A DNA stretch of 12,869 nt from JAVBSX01 sp964576215 (lineage in GTDB: Bacteria; Planctomycetota; Planctomycetia; Pirellulales; Thermoguttaceae). A program made the translations under genes and the position numbers. The DNA lies in NCBI GenBank assembly GCA_964576215.1, contig CAZNVM010000490.1, positions 1-12,869 on the forward strand, given 5' to 3'. Of this stretch, positions 1 to 7,209 are shown in pieces. Every line of letters starts with the position of its first letter. The stretch's first letter is position 1. The notes under the pieces are model-generated. The model was given only the letters and a program-made list of their open reading frames with translations, was not told the DNA's origin and made no database searches.

Positions 1-139
1 GAAATTCTACAAATATTAAGCGTAACAATATTCATCAAAACACCACTTTTGACGCTTTTTTCACAGGATTTTACACTTTTTAATAACTACTATAACCCTA
101 AACAGTTGCTATTGTTCGACTTATGATCGGACGCTAGTG
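1..139. repeat. Left arm of a perfect 139-base inverted repeat
   Basis: Read base by base, this arm is the exact reverse complement of 12731-12869, and identity stops at position 140 (g here, non-complementary t at 12730). Both arms run to the window edge, so the repeat probably continues outside. The inward tip begins CACTAGCGTCCGATCATAAG when read outward from the unique DNA. I infer the same end of an insertion sequence present twice in opposite orientations. No complete transposase is visible, so the family is unknown. The arm is AT-rich and contains a promoter-like element pointing into the window. Confidence 0.93.
99..127 (+). promoter_or_regulatory. Sigma70-like promoter inside the left repeat, reading into the restriction genes
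   Basis: TAAACA at 99-104 and TATGAT at 122-127 are separated by 17 bases and match the -35 and -10 consensus at 4/6 and 5/6 positions. The expected start of transcription is close to the repeat end at 139, about 55-60 bases before the methyltransferase start. This is the only good promoter-like pair seen before that gene. The identical element in the right arm would face leftward, antisense to the NfeD-like gene. This is inference from consensus matching only. Confidence 0.4.
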
Positions 140-193
140 GAGTAAGAACAAAAAAACAAGTCACTGTAATTTTTTGGAATTTGGAATCTCGTC

Positions 194-1492
194 GTGATCA
201 AACAGAACATTTTATTTCCCGATTTGGAACTCAAAGAGTACAAAAATGCCCAAGCCAACAAGCTGATGTTGGGAGACCAGCCGTTTCACGACTGGTATCG
301 CTTTGTACTTTCCTTTCCGCCGCATCTGGTACGAGAGTATTTCAATCGTTTTGGCCTGAAACGGGGAAACACGCTCCTTGATCCCTTCTGCGGGACCGGA
401 ACAACATTGGTCGAGGCAAAGTTACAGCACCTGTGTGGCATCGGAATTGAAGCGAATAAAATGGCCCATTTTGCCTCGCAAGTCAAATGTGATTGGTCGA
501 CCTCACCAGACGGCTTTCTTGAGGATTCCCGGTCAATCGCCAAACTGGCCAGAAAACGTATTGCCGAGGCAAAGGAGAATCGAACATTTTCAGAGGAACA
601 ATTCGAGTTGATCTTGAAAGATTCAATCGGCCCGCTTCCTTTGCACAGAACACTGACATTAAAAGAACTGATTGTGGAACGCGATTCGGCATTTAAGAAC
701 CATCAATTGCTTGCACTGGCGACCTCGACCGTTCGGTACTGTAGCAAGCTGCATTTCGGTCCTGAAGTCGGAGTCTCTCAAAAGAAAAGAGTCGATAATG
801 ACGTGGTACAGTGCTGGCTATCGACCATTGAACGCATGAATCGGGACTTAACCGAACTGCACCGTCAAGGTTTTCGGCACACTTATTTCCCGGCGACCGT
901 AAATTTTGGGGATTCAAGAGATGTTGGCCAATACTTGGCGAAAAATTCAATCGATGCCGTTTTTACTTCGCCGCCCTATCCGAACGAAAAAGATTATACG
1001 AGAACGACTCGGTTGGAGTCGGTGCTCCTCGGTTTTTTGAACGACAAATCCGAACTTCGGGAAATGAAAGAAGGGTTATTGCGTTCCAATAGCCGAAATG
1101 TTTACAAGAACGACAATGACGACGATTATATCGCACACAATACTGAGGTTTTGAAAATCGCCGAGGAAATCGAGCAAAAACGGATCAGGATGAGGAAAAC
1201 GTCCGGTTTTGAGAAGCAATACCACCGAATCGTTCGTCTCTACTTCGGTGGAATGGCTCGCCACTTGGATAGTTTGAAACCATTTCTCAAAAAAGGGGCC
1301 ATGCTGGGATATGTGGTTGGCGATCAAGCCTCATTTTTGCAAACGTACATTCCGACGGGAAAAATTTTGGGCGATATTGCCGTCCACTTGGGATACCGCT
1401 TGGAATCCATCGATCTGTTTCGAACACGCTTCGCAACGGCAACAAAAAAGGATATGAACGAAGAAGTCGTCGTACTGAAATGGAAAGGATAA
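194..1492 (+). CDS. DNA methyltransferase (SPPY type), probable modification subunit of a restriction-modification system
   Basis: Predicted SAM-dependent amino-methyltransferase of 432 residues that would methylate a DNA base (N4-cytosine or N6-adenine). The SAM-binding motif I is LLDPFCGTGTTL at residues 61-72, and the catalytic motif IV is TSPPY at residues 258-262, followed by PNEKDYTRTTRLE. About 190 residues lie between them, enough for a target-recognition region, so the order is motif I, probable recognition domain, motif IV (alpha-like). TSPPY rather than DPPY is frequent in m4C enzymes but does not settle the base. The start is GTG at 194, which precedes a conserved-looking FHDWYRFVLSFPPHLV segment; the Shine-Dalgarno signal is weak. 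The stop lies 3 bases before a nuclease-like gene, so the pair is almost certainly cotranscribed. The target sequence cannot be read from the protein. Confidence 0.85.
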   Translation: MIKQNILFPDLELKEYKNAQANKLMLGDQPFHDWYRFVLSFPPHLVREYFNRFGLKRGNTLLDPFCGTGTTLVEAKLQHLCGIGIEANKMAHFASQVKCDWSTSPDGFLEDSRSIAKLARKRIAEAKENRTFSEEQFELILKDSIGPLPLHRTLTLKELIVERDSAFKNHQLLALATSTVRYCSKLHFGPEVGVSQKKRVDNDVVQCWLSTIERMNRDLTELHRQGFRHTYFPATVNFGDSRDVGQYLAKNSIDAVFTSPPYPNEKDYTRTTRLESVLLGFLNDKSELREMKEGLLRSNSRNVYKNDNDDDYIAHNTEVLKIAEEIEQKRIRMRKTSGFEKQYHRIVRLYFGGMARHLDSLKPFLKKGAMLGYVVGDQASFLQTYIPTGKILGDIAVHLGYRLESIDLFRTRFATATKKDMNEEVVVLKWKG

Positions 1493-1495
1493 AAC

Positions 1496-2293
1496 ATGAG
1501 TGAAGCAAGTAATCGCTACCTTCAATTGATCGAAACCATTTTCTTCAAGTATTACAAAAGAGGTAAAAAGGAAGTCCATTTTGTTCGAGAGGATTTGGAA
1601 ACAACAGCGGAGGAACTCGGAATTAAATTACCAAAGAACCTCGGCGATGTGGTTTACTCGTTTCGGTATCGTTCGCAATTACCCGACTCGATAACTCGAA
1701 CGGCACCACAAGGTTCAGAATGGGTGATTCGTCCAATGGGACAAGCGAAATACATGTTTTCGCTTTCGACCATGCCTCGCATTGTTCCCAATATGATGCT
1801 TTCCGAAACCAAAATTCCAGACTCGACTCCGGGAGTCGTTGAAAGATACGCGTTGAATGATGAACAAGGATTGCTTACAAAACTACGTTACAATCGGCTC
1901 GTCGATATTTTTCTCGGAATCAGTTGCTATTCACTGCAAAACCACCTTCGAACAACGGTTCCGGATGTGGGACAAATTGAAACAGACGAAATCTATATCG
2001 GTCTGGACAAACGAGGGGCTCATTATGTTATTCCCATTCAGGCAAAAGGTGGCAAGGATCAATTGGGAACAGTCCAAATTGAACAAGATTTTGCCCTATG
2101 CAGATATAAATTTCCTGGATTAGTATGTATTCCCGTCGCGGCACAATTCATGGAAAATGATTTGATCGCTCTTTTTTCGTTCGAATACTCTGGTAAAGAA
2201 ATTGCAATACTGTGCGAAAAGCATTATCGCTTGGTCGCTCCCGACAAATTGCCGGACGAGGAAATCTCAAAATATGGGAAACGAACCGATTGA
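1496..2293 (+). CDS. Putative restriction endonuclease, PD-(D/E)XK-like, partner of the methyltransferase
   Basis: A 265-residue protein starting 3 bases after the methyltransferase stop, with AAAGGA at 1484-1489 spaced 6 bases from the ATG. I do not recognise the family from overall sequence. Residues 160-188 read as a nuclease core: ETDE at 162-165, a short strand and turn, then VIPIQAKGGKD with Q182-A183-K184 in the place of the E-x-K of PD-(D/E)XK enzymes. The core is followed by an aromatic- and charge-rich segment, as in restriction enzymes that keep one strand of the sheet after the catalytic lysine. The N-terminal 60 residues look helical and basic and could contact DNA. The position after a methyltransferase is the strongest argument for a restriction role. 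A regulatory or recognition role cannot be excluded. Confidence 0.65.
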   Translation: MSEASNRYLQLIETIFFKYYKRGKKEVHFVREDLETTAEELGIKLPKNLGDVVYSFRYRSQLPDSITRTAPQGSEWVIRPMGQAKYMFSLSTMPRIVPNMMLSETKIPDSTPGVVERYALNDEQGLLTKLRYNRLVDIFLGISCYSLQNHLRTTVPDVGQIETDEIYIGLDKRGAHYVIPIQAKGGKDQLGTVQIEQDFALCRYKFPGLVCIPVAAQFMENDLIALFSFEYSGKEIAILCEKHYRLVAPDKLPDEEISKYGKRTD

Positions 2294-2334
2294 CATCAAG
2301 CCTCCACCATTTCTGTCACAAGCAATTTTACATA

Positions 2335-2913
2335 ATGCAACGCTATTCCCCGTTCTTCGCCTTGGTGTTCGTCGGAACGCTGTTTTCCTTGTTTTGGGGG
2401 TATTCTGCGCCGAAGGAGAGTCCGCTCGGGGAGCTTCCGAATAAACTCAAACCCGGCGATCCGGAATATCGTACGTTTTACAACAATTACCAATCGTTTT
2501 ACGGGGACGGGAAAGAGGAACGGCGGGAACGGTTGCGGCGAATTCAGAAACAGCTTGAGTCGGATCCGCAGTCGCAGATTCTCAAAAAGGAACTGGCGAC
2601 CTATCACGCCTGGTTGAAAACCGTTCCGGAAGAAAAGAAAAGCAAGATCGATCCGGCGAAAACCATTGAAGAACGGCTCAAGGTGATCCGCTCCGTTAAA
2701 ATGGAACAGAACCGGATTCAAGGAGTCCCGGATCGCAAAAAATCGAAATCGAATTCCAGAACGACGAATCTCTATCCTGGCATTTCCGAGTTGGCGGATT
2801 ATCTCAAATACCTCGAATCCGTCGACCCGGCCCGCCTGGAAACGCTACTCGGACACACGCCGAATGAATTTTTGTACCAACTGAAAAAAGACTACGATGC
2901 CGAAACGGAGTAA
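2335..2913 (+). CDS. Membrane-anchored or secreted charged protein of unknown function
   Basis: The 192-residue protein begins at the ATG at 2335, because the open frame upstream (from 2212) only overlaps the 3' end of the nuclease gene in another frame. No Shine-Dalgarno signal is visible. The N-terminus MQRYSPFFALVFVGTLFSLF is a signal peptide or membrane anchor of about 20 hydrophobic residues. The rest is highly charged and helical: a KEERRERLRRIQKQL segment, a HAWLKTVPEEKK segment, and a C-terminal YPGISELADYLKYLESV part. This style, with arginine-rich helices and a WLKTVPEE-like turn, recalls small planctomycete membrane proteins often found near sigma-factor genes; that is from memory. 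Any upstream partner is missing here, and the restriction cassette sits in its place. Function unknown. Confidence 0.65.
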   Translation: MQRYSPFFALVFVGTLFSLFWGYSAPKESPLGELPNKLKPGDPEYRTFYNNYQSFYGDGKEERRERLRRIQKQLESDPQSQILKKELATYHAWLKTVPEEKKSKIDPAKTIEERLKVIRSVKMEQNRIQGVPDRKKSKSNSRTTNLYPGISELADYLKYLESVDPARLETLLGHTPNEFLYQLKKDYDAETE

Positions 2914-3030
2914 CGGTACAAATTTTCTTCCTGAAAAGACTTGCCATACCGCCCGTTTGCCGTCGAGCACATCCGAGTTCAAATAGGTAATAACTCAAAC
3001 TTCTAAATAAATGGTAACTCAAAACAGTAG

Positions 3031-3073
3031 AGGAAATCGGAAATCGGGTGTAAAAAATCGTATCCGATTTCCT
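3031..3073. repeat. Inverted repeat between convergent genes, possible terminator
   Basis: AGGAAATCGGA at 3031-3041 is the exact reverse complement of TCCGATTTCCT at 3063-3073, leaving a 21-base loop. It lies between two converging genes (stops at 2913 and 3129), where a two-way terminator would be useful. Neither side has a clean T-tract, so a terminator role is only plausible. An imperfect direct repeat containing GGTAA..ACTCAAA also occurs nearby at about 2981-3025. Confidence 0.45.
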
Positions 3074-3093
3074 TAAATTTCAACACTTTTTCC

Positions 3094-3127
3094 GGCCTCA
3101 TAACCAATCCGTTTACACTTTGAGGCC
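3094..3127 (-). terminator. Weak hairpin just after the AlbA_2 gene
   Basis: GGCCTCA at 3094-3100 pairs exactly with TGAGGCC at 3121-3127 across a 20-base loop, directly downstream of the minus-strand stop codon at 3129. The seven-base GC-rich stem could end transcription, but the bases that follow on the minus strand (GGAAAAAG) are not a U-tract. Low confidence. Confidence 0.25.
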
Positions 3128-3128
3128 C

Positions 3129-4352
3129 TTACACGGGCGGTTCAACGGGAAAGATCGTCAACAGCAGTTCCGCATCGTCAATCAGGCGATAAACCGGACG
3201 ACGACCGGACAATTTTTCGCTTTCCGAGAGAATGATCGGTACCCCTTCGCCTCGTTTGTCCATAAGCCACCCACGATGCTTGCCGAACGTCGCCGGGCAT
3301 CTGGCCAAAAGACTCGTCAATAATTCGTTGCGCGAGGCTTGACGCAACGGCAGGCTGTCAACCGTCATGGTATTCGGGATCGCTCCCGGTGAAAACAATT
3401 CGAGACGGTCGGCAAACAGGTGTAACCGGATTTTTGAACCGTAAATCGAATAGTCGCGGTGAGCGACGGCGTTCACAAGTGCCTCGAACACGGCCTGCAT
3501 CGAATACTGTGGAATGTCACGTCGGGTCGGATTTTTAACCGCGTAAACATTCATGTTCTTTTCGACGAACTTACAGGCATCGACGATCTGCGTGTCAAGC
3601 GGGCCTTCAATGTCTTTGGCGTCAAGCTGGTAAGCGGCGTTGCGCTCCGTGCCGCGATAAAAAACGGCCTGGATGAAGGCATTCGGCAGCCATTCGGAGG
3701 GGCGGCGACAAGCCATGAGGAGAGCGCTGACCGTTGGGCAAATGACGCCGTCCTCATTTTCCGTGAGCAGCTTGAGTTTGAGCAAGAACTCATTGTCATC
3801 CTCCGGGGAAAGCGGTGTTCGGAATTTTTGCCATAATTTTTTGTCAAGGCAATCACAAGGTGCAAGGGAAACGGCCTGTTCGTCAAAGCGAATCAATCGC
3901 ACCTGGCTACGTTGCTGGAACAGTCGGGCAAGGACTTCCGGCAACATTTGACGTTTCGAACTACCGATCCGATGGAAGTAACCGCCGGGGCTTTGGTGGA
4001 CATGCAGACTGCGGGGAATATCGATGCGGATAATGTTTTTATCTTCGACCGCGATCTTGCGGATACGGCAAAAGAGCGGCGGTGTGATAAGATCGTTACA
4101 GATCGCGCGAAGCCAGGTTTCAACGGTGTCCAGCTTGTCGACCGAAATGCCGACGATTTCCCTGGATTTGTCATCGACGCCGAGCACGAACACCCCACTG
4201 GCGGTGTTGGCCATCGCTGCGAGATCATCGGCCATCCCGTTACGGTGTGGTCCGACGACCTTGTCGCCTTTGTAGTCGAGATTCTTCAGTTCGAGCGAGG
4301 AATCTTCGCCGAGTCGGATCTGCTTCAAAAGGTTTTCCAAATAATCGGGCAT
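3129..4352 (-). CDS. AlbA_2 / HATPase domain ATP-binding regulator (COG2865-like)
   Basis: A 407-residue cytoplasmic protein. The AlbA_2 (Schlafen-like) domain spans about residues 10-130: LGEDSSLELK at 14-23, LAAMANTASGVFVLGVDD at 44-61, and GGYFHRIGSSKR at 123-134. A GHKL-type ATPase region follows: the N-box-like FEALVNAVAHRDY at 289-301, LELFSPGAIP at 317-326, and RGEGVP at 367-372. This arrangement is typical of proteins annotated as putative transcriptional regulators of COG2865; the biochemical role of most is unknown. The C-terminus is short, with no obvious winged helix. The ATG at 4352 has no Shine-Dalgarno match, and the next in-frame Met (residue 40) would cut into the domain, so the long start is kept. 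It has its own promoter and stands apart from the gene upstream. Such genes are often in accessory regions. Confidence 0.85.
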   Translation of the reverse strand: MPDYLENLLKQIRLGEDSSLELKNLDYKGDKVVGPHRNGMADDLAAMANTASGVFVLGVDDKSREIVGISVDKLDTVETWLRAICNDLITPPLFCRIRKIAVEDKNIIRIDIPRSLHVHQSPGGYFHRIGSSKRQMLPEVLARLFQQRSQVRLIRFDEQAVSLAPCDCLDKKLWQKFRTPLSPEDDNEFLLKLKLLTENEDGVICPTVSALLMACRRPSEWLPNAFIQAVFYRGTERNAAYQLDAKDIEGPLDTQIVDACKFVEKNMNVYAVKNPTRRDIPQYSMQAVFEALVNAVAHRDYSIYGSKIRLHLFADRLELFSPGAIPNTMTVDSLPLRQASRNELLTSLLARCPATFGKHRGWLMDKRGEGVPIILSESEKLSGRRPVYRLIDDAELLLTIFPVEPPV

Positions 4353-4435
4353 AGGGCGACTGCGGCAACGGAGGTGTTCGGAAAGGGGAGTTTACCAACG
4401 CGGGAAGTCAGAAACCCGCTTCACCAAGTAGGCCG

Positions 4436-4444
4436 ATTATAGCA
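4436..4444 (-). promoter_or_regulatory. Extended -10 promoter for the AlbA_2 gene
   Basis: On the minus strand the sequence reads TGCTATAAT, a perfect TATAAT with the TGn extension, about 84 bases before the AlbA_2 start. No good -35 box is present at 16-18 bases, which is normal for extended -10 promoters. Transcription would start near 4429, giving an untranslated leader of about 75 bases. It lies just downstream of the ORF6N gene, so the two genes can be transcribed separately. Confidence 0.55.
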
Positions 4445-4448
4445 AAAC

Positions 4449-4479
4449 AAACAATAAAAATAACCCCCGCGTCACCGGG
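4449..4479 (-). terminator. Possible terminator after the ORF6N gene
   Basis: On the minus strand, 5 bases after the ORF6N stop codon, CCCG (4476-4479) and CGGG (4466-4469) can pair around a six-base loop, and the next bases are the T-rich GGTTATTTTTATTGTTT. The stem is short, but it is GC-only, correctly placed and followed by a T-rich run. It lies immediately before the extended -10 element of the next gene. Confidence 0.35.
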
Positions 4480-4483
4480 ATAA

Positions 4484-5062
4484 TCATTTCCCCGATTTCT
4501 TTTTCCGGCCTTGTTTGACGGTGTGCTTGAATTTGAGCAGCGCGAAATTCAGCTCAATCGTCGTTTCGCTTTCGAGCGGTTCAAGGTCGTCGGCGAAAAT
4601 ATCGGTGATGAGCTCGCCGGTTTTCTGCATGAGCCGCTTCTTGTCGGCGTCCGATGCGGCACTGGAAAGTTCTTTGATACTCCGCCCAAGCTGTCGTATT
4701 TTGGTAAACGTTTCGATGATCGCCAGCGTCGTTTGCGTCGCTTTGGGACTTTTCAATATCGTGGCCAGCATGTATAAGCCCTGTTCGGTAAAGGCGTTAG
4801 GAAGTTTCATCTTTCCTCCCTTGATTGAAGTCAAAAATTTTGACTTCAATCCGTCCCATTCTTCGTTCGTCAATGGAAGAACATAACCGGGCGGAAATTT
4901 GTCGGGATTGTTGCGGACGGCCTGGTTGACGTGTTTCGTTTCAACCTCGTAAAGAGCCGCAACATCGCCGTCGAGGATCGTCGGAACGCCGCGAATCTCA
5001 ATAATGCTGTTTTCAATCACTTGGAGCGTGGTCATGGTTGGTATGGTACTCTCATTTCTCAT
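4484..5062 (-). CDS. ORF6N domain protein (putative DNA-binding)
   Basis: A 192-residue protein. Residues about 15-100 match the ORF6N domain, the DNA-binding module of phage and mobile-element proteins: IIEIRGVPTILDGDVAALYE at 20-39, VETKHVNQAVRNNPDKFPP at 40-58, LTNEEWDGLKSKF at 64-76, and LPNAFTEQGLYMLATILKS at 87-105. The C-terminal half is helical and ends in a basic tail (KQGRKKKSGK). Its first ATG overlaps the stop of the upstream sugar isomerase gene as ATGA, giving a 4-base overlap and likely translational coupling. An alternative start is Met10 (position 5035). Neither start has a Shine-Dalgarno match, which favours coupling. ORF6N proteins are usually found alone or in prophage-like regions, so joining a metabolic operon is unusual. 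Its target and role are unknown. Confidence 0.85.
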   Translation of the reverse strand: MRNESTIPTMTTLQVIENSIIEIRGVPTILDGDVAALYEVETKHVNQAVRNNPDKFPPGYVLPLTNEEWDGLKSKFLTSIKGGKMKLPNAFTEQGLYMLATILKSPKATQTTLAIIETFTKIRQLGRSIKELSSAASDADKKRLMQKTGELITDIFADDLEPLESETTIELNFALLKFKHTVKQGRKKKSGK

Positions 5063-6432
5063 TTTACGCCAATTTCCCGCACCACCTCAATCGGTCCGGG
5101 CCGGAAGCGTTCGGCAAATTGGCGAAGTTGCATTCCGTAATGTCCCTTCATCACGACAACGTGGTGCGGCATTCCGAGGTTGCACACGTCAAGGAAAAAC
5201 CGCTTGACCCCGCCGCCGCTCACCCGAACCGTACTGGCACAACCGGTGATCGTTCTCGGCGGTTTTTCGACCCGGCCTTCGACAATTGCCAAAGAATACC
5301 GGTCTCCCATCCGCCAAAAACGGAACAACGTTACGTCCATATTATACAAAAGTTCCGCATCGACTACCAACGGTTTACCGGAGTTGTAATGGACATTGAG
5401 CGTCGGTCCGCCCGGCGAACCAATCGGTTGGCACATTCCCCAAGGGGTTGCGCCGCCGTGCCAGAGCACGATGGAATCGTCGTCATGCTCAAGCCAGTCG
5501 CTGTTGAACGCCGCCGTCTCGCAACCAAATGCTTTCGCCAGCAGGCAACCGAGTGCGCCGTCAACGTCCCCTTCTTCGCAAATATTGATTCCGTCGGAAG
5601 CGAGACGTGGAACCGCCAAGTACGGCCAAACGCCGAACTCGTTCGGAATTTCCGGCCAGCACCGGAGAGCAATCGCGTCAAGCGATTCCGTCTCAACCAG
5701 TTCCCGAACCGCCAGGTAAAATCGGGACGAAACGTTCCAAACGTCGTCGGAAAGCGTAACACCTTCGCAAACGGGCAATCGCAACGCTTCCGCTTTTGCC
5801 CGGTCGGCGGCGACAACATCATCGGGATAGGAGCGAACCAGAGCAAAGAACTCGTGCAATCCGAACCGCCGTAAACGGGTGCCAAGCAGTTGAATCATCG
5901 TAGCGGCATCGACGGCCATGTTCATAAATCCCGGGGCGTGGTCGCCGATCAAGCCGACTCGGACACGCCGCAACTTCGCCGCCGCCGAGGAACCGTAAAC
6001 CGCATCGTTCAAATCCGTGATGGTGGCCGCATCGCCTGGCATTCCGACAACGAGGTACGGCGGCAAACCGGCTTGTGCCATACCGCTCACCCAGTTATGG
6101 GCGGCGACCAAGCCGCAAGCGGAAACCTTGGAATTTTTCGGGTTTTCCGGCGTTGCCCAAACGATGACACCATTGTACCATTTGGAGAGCAGGATCGGCC
6201 AAAGATTGCCGTCTCCCATTGTCGGTTGGGAAACGATGATCGTTTCAACCTCGTTATCGTAACATTCGATGATCGCTTCCTTCATCGCCGCTTCGTCCGT
6301 GATCGGGCCGAAAAACAACGGTTCAAACGGTGAACGCTCCATTTGAACGCGAATTTCCTTTTCAAGAAACGCACCCCAGGCCGGTTCAAAACCGGGACGC
6401 TTACGACCGATAAAAAATACGGCAACTTTCAT
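5059..6432 (-). CDS. L-fucose/L-arabinose isomerase-like sugar isomerase
   Basis: A 457-residue protein resembling the L-fucose isomerase-like family (COG2407), metal-dependent aldose-ketose isomerases. The N-terminal part is an alpha/beta domain. The C-terminal half carries the family signature: LRCWPEIPNEFG near residues 256-267 with the acid after WP, GINICEEGDVDGALG near 281-295, VLWHGGATPWG near 322-332 with the histidine expected to bind metal, and KGHYGM near 429-434. The true substrate cannot be told from sequence. The start is set at 6432: GGAG (6439-6442) lies 6 bases before this ATG, whereas the in-frame ATG at 6444 overlaps that Shine-Dalgarno. It begins 17 bases after purC and overlaps ORF6N by 4 bases. 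Confidence 0.75.
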   Translation of the reverse strand: MKVAVFFIGRKRPGFEPAWGAFLEKEIRVQMERSPFEPLFFGPITDEAAMKEAIIECYDNEVETIIVSQPTMGDGNLWPILLSKWYNGVIVWATPENPKNSKVSACGLVAAHNWVSGMAQAGLPPYLVVGMPGDAATITDLNDAVYGSSAAAKLRRVRVGLIGDHAPGFMNMAVDAATMIQLLGTRLRRFGLHEFFALVRSYPDDVVAADRAKAEALRLPVCEGVTLSDDVWNVSSRFYLAVRELVETESLDAIALRCWPEIPNEFGVWPYLAVPRLASDGINICEEGDVDGALGCLLAKAFGCETAAFNSDWLEHDDDSIVLWHGGATPWGMCQPIGSPGGPTLNVHYNSGKPLVVDAELLYNMDVTLFRFWRMGDRYSLAIVEGRVEKPPRTITGCASTVRVSGGGVKRFFLDVCNLGMPHHVVVMKGHYGMQLRQFAERFRPGPIEVVREIGVK

Positions 6433-6449
6433 AGAGGACTCCATATAGA

Positions 6450-7130
6450 TTAATCTCCCAAAACTATTTTTGCAAGCGTAAGCGGTTCGACGCTTTTTCC
6501 TTCTTTGTAAACGCGCATTGAGCCGCCGGAAATTTCGTCGATCAGGATGACCTGGCCGCCGTTTCTGCCGAATTCCAGCTTAATGTCGATCAGTTCAAGT
6601 CCGTATTTGGCGAGATCGTCCTTGAGAATACCACAGATTTTTTTGGTTTGCGATTTCAAGGATTCGTACTCCTCGCCGCTAAGAATACCGAGCGTTTCCA
6701 AGGCGTCTTTGATGATGAGCGGATCATTTCGGGCGTCGTCTTTCAGGGTAATTTCCACCAAAGCGTTCAGTTCCTGCCCTTCTTTGGCGTACATCCCGTA
6801 ACGACGCAGGAAACTGCCGACCGCCTTGAAACGGCAGATGACCTCTATGCCGTTGCCGAAAAAGGTGGCCGGAAGGACCTCCATCGTGTTGTTTTCCAAG
6901 TCGGTCTTGACGTAATGGGTCTTGACCCCGTTTTTGGCAAGCAGTTCAAAGAAATAGGTGGTCAACCGCAGACCGCAATTGCCCATCCCTTCAATGGAAA
7001 GCCCCACCTGGTTCGCCCCGGGGTCGAAAACCCCGTCGGCTCCCGTAACGTCGTCCTTGAATTTCAAGAGGACGTTGCCGTTTTCGAGTTGATAGACGTC
7101 CTTGGTTTTTCCGGTGTAGATTGGTTTCAT
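6450..7130 (-). CDS. purC: SAICAR synthase (phosphoribosylaminoimidazole-succinocarboxamide synthase)
   Basis: A 226-residue enzyme of purine synthesis joining CAIR and L-aspartate with ATP hydrolysis to give SAICAR. Motifs: YTGKTKDVYQL at 5-15 (nucleotide-binding loop), DDVTGADG at 26-33, IEVICRFKAVGSFLRRYG at 95-112, DPLI at 136-139, LIDIKLEFG at 180-188, and LIDEISGGSMRVY at 196-208. The last differs from the usual DEISPDxxR: GGSM replaces the Pro-Asp stretch while the Arg is kept, so this is a divergent or short form of the family. The start at 7130 gives the normal N-terminus; the open frame extends upstream to 7235 but only through spacer. No Shine-Dalgarno match is present; the leader has two TACAACC copies just before the ATG. 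The next gene begins 17 bases downstream. Confidence 0.93.
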   Translation of the reverse strand: MKPIYTGKTKDVYQLENGNVLLKFKDDVTGADGVFDPGANQVGLSIEGMGNCGLRLTTYFFELLAKNGVKTHYVKTDLENNTMEVLPATFFGNGIEVICRFKAVGSFLRRYGMYAKEGQELNALVEITLKDDARNDPLIIKDALETLGILSGEEYESLKSQTKKICGILKDDLAKYGLELIDIKLEFGRNGGQVILIDEISGGSMRVYKEGKSVEPLTLAKIVLGD

Positions 7131-7155
7131 GGTTGTACAATTGGTTGTAGGTTGG
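7131..7155 (-). repeat. Tandem TACAACC repeats abutting the purC start codon
   Basis: On the minus strand the bases before the purC ATG read CCAACC, TACAACC, AATTG, TACAACC, ATG; the two TACAACC copies are 12 bases apart. They occupy the position where a ribosome binding site should be, and no purine-rich Shine-Dalgarno is present. They may be a protein or RNA-binding site or chance repetition. Confidence 0.4.
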
Positions 7156-7209
7156 TGCGAAAATCCGTGCCCTGAAGCACGCAAAGGGCTAACGGGACAT
7201 ACAAACTCA

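Noticed and set aside
2212..2334. Upstream extension of the small membrane protein
   Set aside because: It overlaps the nuclease gene in another frame and would place the hydrophobic anchor internally; the ATG at 2335 gives a normal signal or anchor.
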